64,000 nucleotides of DNA, from assembly GCF_016745095.1 (NCBI RefSeq), contig NZ_CP067087.1, positions 810,501-874,500 on the forward strand, read 5' to 3'. The translations under genes were made by a program, and so were the position numbers. Numbering within the stretch: the first letter of the stretch is position 1; every line of letters begins with the position of its first letter. This stretch comes from Croceicoccus sp. YJ47 (GTDB taxonomy: Bacteria > Pseudomonadota > Alphaproteobacteria > Sphingomonadales > Sphingomonadaceae). This document shows, piece after piece, positions 10,184-19,011 of this stretch. A model generated the notes under the pieces. The model had not been told where the DNA came from. It made no database searches and worked only from the letters and a program-made list of their open reading frames with translations.

Positions 10184-10905
10184 GCTACGATCTGTGGTAC
10201 TGGCCCGGCCTTCCCGGGCGCGGCGAGTTCGTGCGGCTCGTGCTGGAGGCGGCGGACATCGCCTATGCCGAGCCGGCCCGCGCGTCCGGCCTCTCCACCG
10301 ATGACGGCATGACCAAAGTGGCCGAACATCTCGCCGCGATGAAAAGCCGGCCCGCCTTCGCCGTGCCGCTGCTCGAAACGGCAGGCGAATCGATTGCGCA
10401 GACGCCGAACATCATCGCCTTCCTGACCGAGGAGCACGACATCGGCACGAATGATGCAGCGGCCCGGCGATATATGAATCAGCTGCAGCTCGACATCGCC
10501 GACATGACGGAGGAGGTGCACGGCGTGCATCATCCCATCGCGACCTCGCTGTATTACGAGGATCAGAAGGACGCGGCGATGCAGGCGGCGGAGGATTTCC
10601 GCGAAAACCGCATCCCCAAATATTGCGATCATTTCGAGGCCGCGGTGCAAGCGAACGGCGGCGACTGGGCCATCGGTGACACGTGGAGCGGGCTGGATGC
10701 GTCGCTTGCCTATCTCCTCGACGGGCTGCATTTCATGTTTCCGCAACGCATGGCCGCCCTTGCCGGGGATTATCCGAAGCTGCACGCGATCCGCGACGCG
10801 TTCTTTGCCTTGCCGCGCATCGCCGAATACCGGAAAAGCGACCGGTGCCAGCCTTTCGGCAAGGAGGGCATCTTTCGCAACTATCCCGAACTGGACGCTG
10901 CATGA
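10180..10905 (+). CDS. Glutathione S-transferase family protein
   Basis: A 241-residue cytosolic GST-like protein with an N-terminal thioredoxin-fold domain (YDLWYWPGLPGRGEFVR at residues 3-19, containing the putative catalytic Tyr; VPLLE and ESIAQTPNII further on) and an all-helical C-terminal domain. The RGEF context resembles sigma/alpha-class eukaryote-like GSTs. It is translationally coupled on both sides: ATGA with bolA upstream and ATGA with the pirin gene downstream. Substrate not predictable. Confidence 0.88.
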   Translation: MSYDLWYWPGLPGRGEFVRLVLEAADIAYAEPARASGLSTDDGMTKVAEHLAAMKSRPAFAVPLLETAGESIAQTPNIIAFLTEEHDIGTNDAAARRYMNQLQLDIADMTEEVHGVHHPIATSLYYEDQKDAAMQAAEDFRENRIPKYCDHFEAAVQANGGDWAIGDTWSGLDASLAYLLDGLHFMFPQRMAALAGDYPKLHAIRDAFFALPRIAEYRKSDRCQPFGKEGIFRNYPELDAA

Positions 10906-11795
10906 CCGACCCCATTCTGAAAACCGTCACGCCCGTAAGCCACGATCTCGGCGCGTTCACCGTGCATCGGGCCGTGCCTCAGCAGGCGTGCCGGTCGGTC
11001 GGTCCCTTCGTCTTCGTCGACGAATTCGGGCCGAGCACGCTCGACATCGGGACCGGCATGGACGTCCGGCCGCATCCGCATATCGGCCTGTCGACCGTCA
11101 CCTATCTCCTCGAAGGGGCGATCGAGCACCGCGATCTGCTCGGCAGCAGGCAGGTGATCACGCCCGGCGCGGTCAATCTGATGACGGCGGGGCGCGGCAT
11201 CGTCCATTCCGAACGGTCGCCTGCGGACGAACGCGCCGCCGGCCCGCGCCTGTTCGGGACGCAGACATGGCTCGCGCTTCCCGATGGGCAGGAGAATATC
11301 GACCCGGCGTTCGAATCCATTGCGTCAAAGGATCTTCCCATCGTTGCCGACGGCGGATCGCAGGCGCGGATCATCATGGGCACACTGTGGGGCGAAACCG
11401 CGCCGACCACATGCCATATCGAAACGATCAATGCCGACATCGAACTCGCGCCCGATGGCAAGATGCCGGTCGACGCGGACGTCGCGGAGCGCGCGGTGAT
11501 GCTGCTCGCCGGCGATGCGAGCATCGATGGCATCGCGCTCGACCCGCTGAAGCTCGTCGTGCTTCGCCCCGGCGCGGCGGCGGTGCTGTCCTCGCGCGAC
11601 GGGGGCCGGGTCTTTCTCCTCGGCGGCGAACCGGTGGGCAAACGGCACGTGTGGTGGAATTTCGTGCACAGCAGCCGCGACCGGATCGAGCAGGCGAAGG
11701 AAGACTGGCGCGACGGCAAGTTCCCGCGCGTGCCGGGTGACGAGGCGGAATACATCCCCTTGCCCGACCGGCCAAAGACTGTCAGCTATCCCTGA
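10902..11795 (+). CDS. Pirin-family cupin protein
   Basis: A 297-residue bicupin. The pirin N-terminal domain has the metal-binding HPHIGLSTVTYLLEG motif near residues 53-67 and a second His/Glu pair in GRGIVHSERS near residue 100, which bind Fe(II). The C-terminal pirin domain ends in WWNFVHSSRDRIEQAK. Bacterial pirins act as quercetinase-like dioxygenases or regulators. The ATG at 10902 overlaps the GST stop (ATGA); sequence upstream in the same frame is antithetic to the GST and not coding. Third gene of the bolA-GST-pirin operon. Confidence 0.92.
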   Translation: MTDPILKTVTPVSHDLGAFTVHRAVPQQACRSVGPFVFVDEFGPSTLDIGTGMDVRPHPHIGLSTVTYLLEGAIEHRDLLGSRQVITPGAVNLMTAGRGIVHSERSPADERAAGPRLFGTQTWLALPDGQENIDPAFESIASKDLPIVADGGSQARIIMGTLWGETAPTTCHIETINADIELAPDGKMPVDADVAERAVMLLAGDASIDGIALDPLKLVVLRPGAAAVLSSRDGGRVFLLGGEPVGKRHVWWNFVHSSRDRIEQAKEDWRDGKFPRVPGDEAEYIPLPDRPKTVSYP

Positions 11796-11821
11796 AAGAA
11801 AACGGGGTATGGGACAGACCT

Positions 11822-12747
11822 ATGAAAACGGTGCAGCTGGGTAACGGAATCGAATTGCAGGTTCGCGACGAAGGGCCGCGCGATGCGCCTGCGTTGATCT
11901 TCCTGCACGGTTTTCCCGAATCGCATCGCACCTGGCGGCATCAGATCCCGTATCTGTCCGGGCGTTACCGCTGCGTCGCGCCGGATCAGCGCGGATACCG
12001 CCATTCGTCGAAACCCGGCGGGCCGGAGCATTACCGGGCCAGCCTGCTGGTCGGCGATGTGTTCGCGCTCGCCGATGCGCTCGACATCGGGCAATTCACG
12101 GTCGTCGGGCACGATTGGGGCGGCGCGATCGCATGGGCCGTGGCGATGGCGGGGCAGCCCTGCGCCGATCCGGTCGCGGCAGCCCCCATGCCGGCCGCGT
12201 CACCCGCGCGATTATCGCCAATGCCCCGCACCCCGCGGTGATGCAGCCGCTTTTATATACCGACCGCGAACAGCGCGCCGCCTCCCAGTATATCCGCGTG
12301 TTCCGCGACACGGACAATGACGCGTTGATCGAACAGGGCGGCCTGCTCCCCCTGCTGGCGAAGGCATTTCCGGACCGGGATTCCTCGCCCCGCCCCGAAG
12401 CCGAGGAGCAGGCCGCGCTGATCGAGGACTGGTCCGATCCGGAGCGCGCGTTCGGCATGATCAACTGGTATCGCGCATCGGCCATGGACGTGCCGCCGAT
12501 GGACGCGCCCTTTGCCATTCCCGACGATGCAAAGACGATCGCGATGCCGCAAATCGCCATCCCGACGCTCGTGATCTGGGGGATGGAGGACCATGCGATC
12601 CGGCCCGCCAATCTCGACCGGCTTTCCGATCATGTCGACGATATTTCCATCACGCGCATTGCCGATGCGGGCCATTTCGTCATCTGGGAGCGGCCGGAGG
12701 CGGTGAACGCGGCGATGGACGGGTTTCTCGGCGCGGGCGAACGGTAA
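11822..12747 (+). pseudogene. Alpha/beta hydrolase (epoxide-hydrolase-like), frameshifted
   Basis: The first frame (11822-12241) has the oxyanion HGFPES motif near residue 30 and the nucleophile elbow GHDWGG near residue 98, then becomes nonsense after about 12150. The second frame takes over by about 12195 with TRAIIANAPHP, the expected continuation of an epoxide hydrolase, and runs to 12747 with the acid and histidine (VIWGMEDHAI, ADAGHFVIWERPE). One single-base indel between about 12150 and 12195 would unite both into a protein of about 308 residues. As written the gene is broken; a sequencing error is an equal possibility. The reaction would be hydrolysis of an epoxide or halide through an Asp ester. 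Confidence 0.82.
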
Positions 12748-12791
12748 CGCCCATTGCCAGCCAAGGCCGCGACGCCTAAGTCGCGGCTGTC

Positions 12792-13484
12792 ATGACAAAA
12801 CCGCTCACCTTCGCCATTCCCAAGGGTCGCATCCTCGACGAAGCCCTGCCGCTGATGGCCCGTGCCGGGATCGTTCCCGAACCGGGCTTCCACGACAAGG
12901 CCAATCGCGCGTTGAGCTTTGCGTGCGAGGATCCCTCGATCCGGCTCATCCGGGTGCGCGCGTTCGACGTCGCCACCTTCGTCGCGCACGGCGCCGCGCA
13001 GGCCGGGATCGTCGGGTCCGACGTGATCGAGGAATTCGATTATTCCGACCTCTACGCCCCCGTCGATCTCGACATCGGGCACTGCCACCTGTCCATCGCG
13101 GAGCCGGTGGACGGGGCCGAAGAAGACGGGCGCAGCGCCAGCCACATGCGCGTCGCGACCAAATATCCCAACATCACCCGCCGCTGGTTCGAGGCGAAGG
13201 GCGTGCAGGCCGAATGCGTGAAGCTGAACGGCGCGATGGAACTTGCGCCCTCGCTCGGCCTTGCCAGCCGGATCGTCGATCTCGTGTCGACGGGCCGTAC
13301 GCTGAAACAGAACGGGCTCGTCGAAACGGCGAAAATACTGCCCGTGTCGGCCAGGCTCATCGTCAATCGCGCCGCGCTCAAAACCGACAGCGCCCGGCTC
13401 GGCCCCATGATCGAGGCGTTTCGCGCGCTGGCCGAACACAACCCGGGCCATGAGGCGGCGGGCCTTCCGGCGGGTGCGGTGTAA
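12792..13484 (+). CDS. hisG: ATP phosphoribosyltransferase, short form (HisG)
   Basis: Catalyses the first step of histidine synthesis, ATP plus PRPP. The 230-residue length is the short HisG form, which lacks the C-terminal regulatory domain and needs HisZ, not found in this window. Motifs include the N-terminal [13 protein letters not shown] and the PRPP-binding [14 protein letters not shown] near residue 165. The stop overlaps the start of hisD by one base (TAATG), so it heads the hisG-hisD-DUF1993-nusB-thiL operon. Confidence 0.95.
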   Translation: MTKPLTFAIPKGRILDEALPLMARAGIVPEPGFHDKANRALSFACEDPSIRLIRVRAFDVATFVAHGAAQAGIVGSDVIEEFDYSDLYAPVDLDIGHCHLSIAEPVDGAEEDGRSASHMRVATKYPNITRRWFEAKGVQAECVKLNGAMELAPSLGLASRIVDLVSTGRTLKQNGLVETAKILPVSARLIVNRAALKTDSARLGPMIEAFRALAEHNPGHEAAGLPAGAV

Positions 13485-14788
13485 TGCGCAGGCTGGACGC
13501 ATCGGACGCGGATTTCGACACCGCCTTTGCCGCCATCGTCGCCGACCGGCGCGAGGAGGACGCGGGCGTCGGGCGCGACGTCACCGCGATCCTGGCGCGG
13601 GTGAAAGAAGACGGCGACGACGCACTCATCGCCTATACCGAGAAATTCGATTCCCACACGCTGGCCGGGGACGGCGACGCGGGATGGACCATCGGGGCGG
13701 AGGAATGCCGCGCGGCCTATGACGGGCTGGCCCCGGCGCTGCGCGATGCCCTCGAAACCGCGGCGGCGCGCATTCGCGCCTATCACGCGGCGCAATTGCC
13801 CGAGGATCGCGATTACCGCGACGATGCGGGCGTGCGGCTCGGCGCGAAATGGCGGGCGGTGGATGCCGCCGGGCTTTACGTGCCGGGTGGGCGCGCGGCC
13901 TACCCGTCCTCGCTGCTGATGAATGCGATTCCGGCGAAGGTGGCGGGCGTCGAACGGCTCGCCGTCGCGACGCCGACGCCCGGTGGCGCGGTCAATCCGC
14001 TCGTGCTGGCCGCGGCGCATGTCGCCGGCGTGGACGAAATCTGGCGCGTGGGCGGGGCGCAGGCGATCGCCGCGCTTGCCTATGGCACCGGGCGGATTGC
14101 GCCGGTCGACGTCATCACCGGACCCGGCAATGCCTGGGTCGCGGAGGCGAAGCGGCAATTGTTCGGCGTGGTGGGCATCGACATGGTCGCGGGGCCGTCG
14201 GAAATCCTCGTCATTGCGGACGCGGACAACGACCCGGCGCATATCGCCGCCGATCTGTTGAGCCAGGCCGAGCACGATCCCGTCGCGCAGTCCATTCTCA
14301 TCACCGACGATCCCGGTTTTGCCGCCCGTGTCGCGGACGCGGTGGAGGACGAGCTGGCCCGCCTCCCCGATCCGGGCGTCGCGCGGCAAAGCTGGACCGA
14401 TCATGGCGTCATCATCACCGCTCCGATGGCGCGCGCGGCCGAGCTTGCCAATGCCTTGGCGGCCGAACATGTGGAACTCGCCGTGGCATCGCCCGAACCG
14501 CTGCTGGGCGCGATCCGGCACGCAGGGTCGGTCTTTATCGGTCGCCATGCGCCCGAAGCGGTCGGCGATTACGTGGCGGGGCCGAACCACGTCCTGCCCA
14601 CCGGACGACGCGCCCGGTTCGCCAGCGGGCTGTCCGTGCTCGATTTCATGAAGCGGACGAGTTTCATCGAACTCGACCGCGCGGCGCTTGCCGCCATCGG
14701 TCCCGCCGCCGTCGCACTGGCCGAGGCGGAGGGGCTGCACGCCCATGCCCGATCGGTCGCCATCCGCCTCGAAGGAGAAAATTCATGA
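13484..14788 (+). CDS. hisD: Histidinol dehydrogenase
   Basis: Zinc- and NAD-dependent enzyme for the last two steps of histidine synthesis (histidinol to histidine). The 434-residue protein shows the expected YVPGGRAAYPSSLLMNAIPA segment near residues 128-147, GPGNAWVAEAK near 210, the zinc/catalytic SQAEHDP near 263 and GPNHVLPTG near 366. Translationally linked to hisG upstream and, by an ATGA overlap, to the DUF1993 gene downstream. Confidence 0.97.
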   Translation: MRRLDASDADFDTAFAAIVADRREEDAGVGRDVTAILARVKEDGDDALIAYTEKFDSHTLAGDGDAGWTIGAEECRAAYDGLAPALRDALETAAARIRAYHAAQLPEDRDYRDDAGVRLGAKWRAVDAAGLYVPGGRAAYPSSLLMNAIPAKVAGVERLAVATPTPGGAVNPLVLAAAHVAGVDEIWRVGGAQAIAALAYGTGRIAPVDVITGPGNAWVAEAKRQLFGVVGIDMVAGPSEILVIADADNDPAHIAADLLSQAEHDPVAQSILITDDPGFAARVADAVEDELARLPDPGVARQSWTDHGVIITAPMARAAELANALAAEHVELAVASPEPLLGAIRHAGSVFIGRHAPEAVGDYVAGPNHVLPTGRRARFASGLSVLDFMKRTSFIELDRAALAAIGPAAVALAEAEGLHAHARSVAIRLEGENS

Positions 14789-15309
14789 GCATTTCGCTGC
14801 ACCACGCGCTCGTTCCCCAGTGGATCCAGATGATCGACGGGCTGGAGCGCGTGCTCGCCAAGGCGGACAGCCATTGCGGCGAAACCGAGCGCAGCGAGGA
14901 CGAATTCGTCCAGATGAAGCTTGCCCCCGACATGCTGGATTTCGCGTATCAGGTGAAATCGGTGCGCACCCATTCCATCGGCGCGGTCGAAGGCGTGCGG
15001 GCTGGCGTGTTCAGCCCGGACATGTCCGAAAGCCCGCGCGATTTTGCCGCGATGCGCACGATGCTCTCGCAAACGCGCGACGCGATCAACGCGCTCGACC
15101 CGGCGGAGTTCGAGGGCTTTATCGGCAAGCCCGTGGAATTCCGTTTTCGCGATTTCGTCATGCCGTTCGACGGGGAGGAATTTCTCCTCTCCTTCTCGCA
15201 ACCCAATTTCTATTTCCATGTGACGACGGCCTACGCGATCCTGCGGCAGGCCGGTGTCGCGGTCGGCAAGTTCGACTATCTGGGATCGGTCCGGAAGAAA
15301 GTTTCATGA
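14785..15309 (+). CDS. DUF1993-family protein
   Basis: A 174-residue helical protein matching the DUF1993 family, which resembles the DinB/YfiT four-helix fold. No enzyme activity is established. The start at 14785 has GAAGGAG upstream and overlaps the hisD stop by ATGA; its own stop overlaps nusB in the same way, so it is firmly inside the operon. An HVTTAYAILRQAGV helix near the C-terminus carries the conserved His. Confidence 0.8.
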   Translation: MSISLHHALVPQWIQMIDGLERVLAKADSHCGETERSEDEFVQMKLAPDMLDFAYQVKSVRTHSIGAVEGVRAGVFSPDMSESPRDFAAMRTMLSQTRDAINALDPAEFEGFIGKPVEFRFRDFVMPFDGEEFLLSFSQPNFYFHVTTAYAILRQAGVAVGKFDYLGSVRKKVS

Positions 15310-15758
15310 CTCAAAAAGCCCGTTCGCAATCGCGCTCCGCCGCGCGGCTGGCCGCGGTGCAGGCCCTGTATCAGCACGATATGGAAAAGACGCCGATCAC
15401 GCGCCTGCTCGACGAATTTCATCAGCACCGCCTCGGCCGCGAGATCGAGGAGGCGCAATATGCCGATGCCGAGGTCGCGTTTTTCGACGATCTGGTAAAG
15501 GGCGTCGACGCCCGCCGCGAAGAGATCGACACCCGCATCACCGAGCGGCTGGCAACAGGGTGGTCACTGACCCGGCTCGACCGCACGATGTTGCAAATCC
15601 TGCGCTGCGGCACGTATGAGCTGATGGCCCGCGCCGACGTGCCCAAGGCCAGCGCGATCAGCGAATATGTCGACGTCGCCCATGCCTTTTTCGAAGCACG
15701 CGAGGCAAAATTCGTGAACGGCCTGCTCGACGCGATTGCGAAGGATGTCCGATCCTGA
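15306..15758 (+). CDS. nusB: Transcription antitermination factor NusB
   Basis: A 150-residue NusB, which binds boxA RNA with NusE (S10) and supports rRNA antitermination. The family N-terminus SRSAARLAAVQALYQ (residues 8-22) and the C-terminal ISEYVDVAHAFFE...FVNGLLDAIAK are clear. Starts at an ATGA overlap with the DUF1993 gene and overlaps thiL by 14 bp. Confidence 0.95.
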   Translation: MTQKARSQSRSAARLAAVQALYQHDMEKTPITRLLDEFHQHRLGREIEEAQYADAEVAFFDDLVKGVDARREEIDTRITERLATGWSLTRLDRTMLQILRCGTYELMARADVPKASAISEYVDVAHAFFEAREAKFVNGLLDAIAKDVRS

Positions 15759-16704
15759 AACCTGCGCCGTGACCGGTCCCGGCGACGATAGCGGCGAGGC
15801 GCGTTTCATCGCGGCCATGCGCGCTCTCGCCACCGGGACGGGCGCGCGGGCGCTTTCCGACGATGCCGCGGTCCTCGACACGCATGGGCCGCTCGTCGTG
15901 ACGCATGACATGATGGTGGAGGGCGTGCACTGGCTTCCTTCGCAGGACGCCGCCGACGTCGCTTGGAAACTGGTCGCCTCCAACCTGTCCGACCTTGCCG
16001 CCAAGGGCGCGCGCCCGGTGGCGCTGATCCTCGGCTACATGCTCGGCGATGCGGCGTGGGACGCGGCATTTGCGGCCGGTCTTCGCGCGGTGCTTGCCGC
16101 CCATCCCGCGCCGCTGCTCGGCGGCGATACGGTGGCTGGCCCCTCTCCTGCTGCCACGCGCACGCTCGGCCTCACGGCCATCGGCGCGCCGGTGCGCAAC
16201 CCGCCGCCCGCCAGAGCCGACGCACAGGTGGGCGACCGCGTCTGGGTTACAGGCGTGCTCGGCGCGGCCCTTGCCGGGTTCGAGGCGTTGCAGCGCGGCG
16301 TCGACGATCCCGCGCTGACCGCCGCGTTCCGGCGGCCCGAACCGCAGCTGGCGACCGGCGCGGCGCTGGCGCCGGTGGTGCACGCGATGATGGACGTGTC
16401 CGATGGCCTGCTCATCGATGCGCGCCGGATGGCGGAGGCGAGCCGGACCACGATCGCGATCGACAGCTCGGCGGTGCCCGTCCACCCCGCCCTCGCGGAT
16501 CGGCGGGACGAGGCGATGCGATGGGGTGACGATTACCAGTTGCTCTTCACCATGGCCGATGGGATCGCCCCGCCGGTCGGCGCCTGCTGCATCGGCGCGG
16601 TGCTTCCGGCCGGACGCGAGCCCTTGCTGATCGATCGCGGGCCGCCCGATGGATCGATCCCGCTCGGTTACGCACATGGGCGGGACACGGCGTCCAAGGA
16701 TTGA
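15745..16704 (+). CDS. thiL: Thiamine-monophosphate kinase
   Basis: Phosphorylates thiamine monophosphate to the active pyrophosphate cofactor. The 319-residue protein has the PurM-like layout: DDAAVLDT near residue 38, HDMMVEGVHW near 53, the ASNLSDLAAKGARP metal/ATP-binding helix near 76 and MDVSDGLLIDARR near 216. The ATG at 15745 lies inside the end of nusB; TTG at 15736 in the same frame is less likely. Last gene of the his/nusB/thiL operon. Confidence 0.94.
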   Translation: MSDPETCAVTGPGDDSGEARFIAAMRALATGTGARALSDDAAVLDTHGPLVVTHDMMVEGVHWLPSQDAADVAWKLVASNLSDLAAKGARPVALILGYMLGDAAWDAAFAAGLRAVLAAHPAPLLGGDTVAGPSPAATRTLGLTAIGAPVRNPPPARADAQVGDRVWVTGVLGAALAGFEALQRGVDDPALTAAFRRPEPQLATGAALAPVVHAMMDVSDGLLIDARRMAEASRTTIAIDSSAVPVHPALADRRDEAMRWGDDYQLLFTMADGIAPPVGACCIGAVLPAGREPLLIDRGPPDGSIPLGYAHGRDTASKD

Positions 16705-16762
16705 GGCGCCGCACGACGATGTGCGATTGACCCGGACCACGCCCGGCGGCAGAGGATAGGTC

Positions 16763-17665
16763 ATGACCGAACCGCTCAACCCGCTCGACGACGATATCAC
16801 GCCTGACGAAAGCGTCGCTGGCCTGATCGCGCTGCTCTCCCCGGAACAGGTGGGCGAGGACCGTTTCGTCGGCCCCCGCAAGCCGGGCGGACGCGGACGC
16901 ATATTCGGCGGGCAAGTCATCGGCCAGGCGATCGCCGCCGCGCAGATGACGGCCCCCGAAGGGCGCACCGCCCACTCGCTGCACGCCTATTTCCTGCGTG
17001 GCGGAGACGAGGACCATCCCATCGACCTCATGGTGGAGCGCGATTTCGACGGGGGAAGCTTTTCGAACCGCCGGGTGATCGCCGCGCAGAAGGGGCAACC
17101 GATCCTGAACCTGACGGCCAGCTTTCAGAAGCCGGAGAGCGGGCTTGAGCATCAATTCCCGATGCCGGACGTGAAAATGCCCGAAGATTTGCCCGATGAA
17201 GCCGCGCTCGTCCGCAAGCTGGCCGGGCCGGAACGCGGAGCCATCGCCTTGTTTCACAAAAGCCGCGGGTTCGAGGCGCGCGTACCGCCGGTGCGTTTTT
17301 CCCAAGATGCCGATCCGAAGGATGGCTATATCTGGTTGCGCACGCTGGCCCCCCTTCCCGACGACCCGGCGGTCCATCGCAACGTGCTCGCGCTCTACAG
17401 CGATTACGGCCTGCTCTCGGCCGCGTTGCTGCCGCATGACATGGTGTTCAACAATCGCAAGATCAAAGCGGCGAGCCTCGATCATGCGATATGGTTCCAC
17501 GGCGATGCGCGGATGGATGAATGGGTGCTCTACAGCTTCGATTCGCCATGGGCTGCGAATGCGCGCGGCTTCACGCGGGGCGCGTTCTATACCCGCGATG
17601 GCCGGCTGATCGCCTCCACCACGCAGGAAGGCCTGATCCGCCCGATATCCGTCAAGAGCGCCTAG
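16763..17665 (+). CDS. tesB: Acyl-CoA thioesterase II
   Basis: A 300-residue double-hotdog thioesterase of the TesB family that hydrolyses medium and long acyl-CoA. The N-terminal hotdog has GRIFGGQVIGQAIAAA near residues 44-59 and SLHAYFLRGGD; the C-terminal one has DYGLLSAALLPH and HAIWFHG with the catalytic Asp region before it, and ends in RGFTRGAFYTRDGRLIAST. Separated by 58 bp from thiL, so possibly transcribed alone; convergent with the SPOR lipoprotein gene. Confidence 0.94.
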   Translation: MTEPLNPLDDDITPDESVAGLIALLSPEQVGEDRFVGPRKPGGRGRIFGGQVIGQAIAAAQMTAPEGRTAHSLHAYFLRGGDEDHPIDLMVERDFDGGSFSNRRVIAAQKGQPILNLTASFQKPESGLEHQFPMPDVKMPEDLPDEAALVRKLAGPERGAIALFHKSRGFEARVPPVRFSQDADPKDGYIWLRTLAPLPDDPAVHRNVLALYSDYGLLSAALLPHDMVFNNRKIKAASLDHAIWFHGDARMDEWVLYSFDSPWAANARGFTRGAFYTRDGRLIASTTQEGLIRPISVKSA

Positions 17666-17678
17666 CCGCCGCGGGCCA

Positions 17679-18926
17679 TTATCGCGCGCTCGCCATACGC
17701 GTGGGACGCAGCGGCGTGCCGAGTCGTTCGCGCGCGATGGGCAAACATCCGTGGCCGCCGGCCTTCACCGCCTGGCACATGCGGGCCGCGTCCTGCGCGT
17801 CGAAACCGGCGGCACCCACCCGGTAATAGGTGCGCCCCGCCACGCGCGCGGTCCCGATGGCAGGCATGACACCCCGCAAATTGGCATAGCGCGACTGGAA
17901 CACCGCCCATCCGGCGCGGGCGTCAGCCATGGAAAGGAACGAGCCGAGCTGCGCGACATGGCTTCCCCCCGCGCCGGCCTGCGGCAGGGCGGCGGGCGCA
18001 CGAACGGACACCACGGCTGCAGAGCGCGGCGCAGCTTTGGCCTCCACATTCGGCGCGGCGGAAAGCCCGATCGGCGCAGGCAGGGCCGCCATGGGAGCCG
18101 TCGCGATCGCCGGCGCCTCGAGACGCGGCATATCCGCCGCGCCGTCAGCGTTGAGCGCAATGGCATTCGGCGCAGGCGCATTCGCGAAGGCCGGCGCCTG
18201 CGGTTGTTTGAGAGCGAGTTGCATCGGTTGCCCGCGATCGTTCTCTGCAAGGGTGGTGCCCAGAAGCCCGGCAATCCGCTGCGCCGAAAGATCGGGGCGC
18301 GCCGTCATCGCCCAATGGGTGATGCGCTGATCGAGCCGGTCCGCCGGCACATCCTGCGCCGCCATGATCCGCGCGTCGCGCCAGCGTCCGTCGAGCGCGA
18401 ACGCATAGGCGAGGTTCTGCCGCGCCCGCACGCTATTGTCCCCAGCGCGGATCGCATCGGTCAGGATCTGCACCCCGCGCGCCGTTTCCCCGGCGAGCGC
18501 GAGCGCCAGCCCCCGTTCGCTCGCCGGAATGGCCGTGCCCTGCGCCTCGATCGTGGCGACGGCAATGCGCGGATATCCCGTTCCGATCTGCGCCAGGGCC
18601 AGCATTAATGCCGTGCGCGCCGACCCGTCGCCGAGCGTGACCGCATCGCCCAATGCCTCGCGCGCGGACACCAGCCGTCCGGCGTCGAGATAGGCACGCC
18701 CCAGCATTGCACGCGTCGCCGCATCGTCCGGCCGGGCCAGCACCGCCCCCTCCGCAAGGGCGATCGCCGCGTCGCTCTGCCCCGCGGCGAGGGCGGAGGC
18801 GACCTGGCTTTCGGTGCTTTGCGATGCGGGATAGAATGACGAACACCCCGCCAGCACGGCGGACCCCAGCACCGCGAGGCCGAGTTTTCGCGCGCCGTTT
18901 CGAGTGCGGGCGAACGGGTCGATCAT
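17679..18926 (-). CDS. SPOR-domain lipoprotein with TPR-like repeats
   Basis: A 415-residue envelope protein. A lipobox (LAGC) near residue 28 follows a hydrophobic stretch, so it should be lipidated. Residues of about 45-200 form TPR-like helical repeats (ARAMLGRAYLDAGRLVSAREALGDA-type). An Ala/Pro-rich linker leads to a C-terminal SPOR domain (about residues 320-400, with HVAQLGSFLSMADAR and YYRVGAAGF), which binds denuded glycan at division sites. The likely role is in cell envelope or septal maintenance. GTG/ATG alternatives near the 5' end exist; the chosen ATG precedes a short cytoplasmic leader. Confidence 0.85.
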   Translation of the reverse strand: MIDPFARTRNGARKLGLAVLGSAVLAGCSSFYPASQSTESQVASALAAGQSDAAIALAEGAVLARPDDAATRAMLGRAYLDAGRLVSAREALGDAVTLGDGSARTALMLALAQIGTGYPRIAVATIEAQGTAIPASERGLALALAGETARGVQILTDAIRAGDNSVRARQNLAYAFALDGRWRDARIMAAQDVPADRLDQRITHWAMTARPDLSAQRIAGLLGTTLAENDRGQPMQLALKQPQAPAFANAPAPNAIALNADGAADMPRLEAPAIATAPMAALPAPIGLSAAPNVEAKAAPRSAAVVSVRAPAALPQAGAGGSHVAQLGSFLSMADARAGWAVFQSRYANLRGVMPAIGTARVAGRTYYRVGAAGFDAQDAARMCQAVKAGGHGCLPIARERLGTPLRPTRMASAR

Positions 18927-19011
18927 GAAAGCATCCTCGTGCAGGCGGGTGACTGGCTTGCCGCAGTCTCGCGGCCTATCGCTAATATTCGGTTAAGGGC
19001 TTTGAAAATCC

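Noticed and set aside
3248-14746. Very long open frames antisense to the MATE, penicillin-binding, cobS and his genes (500-980 codons)
   Set aside because: They are opposite-strand shadows produced by high GC content; their translations are Arg/His/Ala-rich with no domain character, while the sense frames carry full family motifs.
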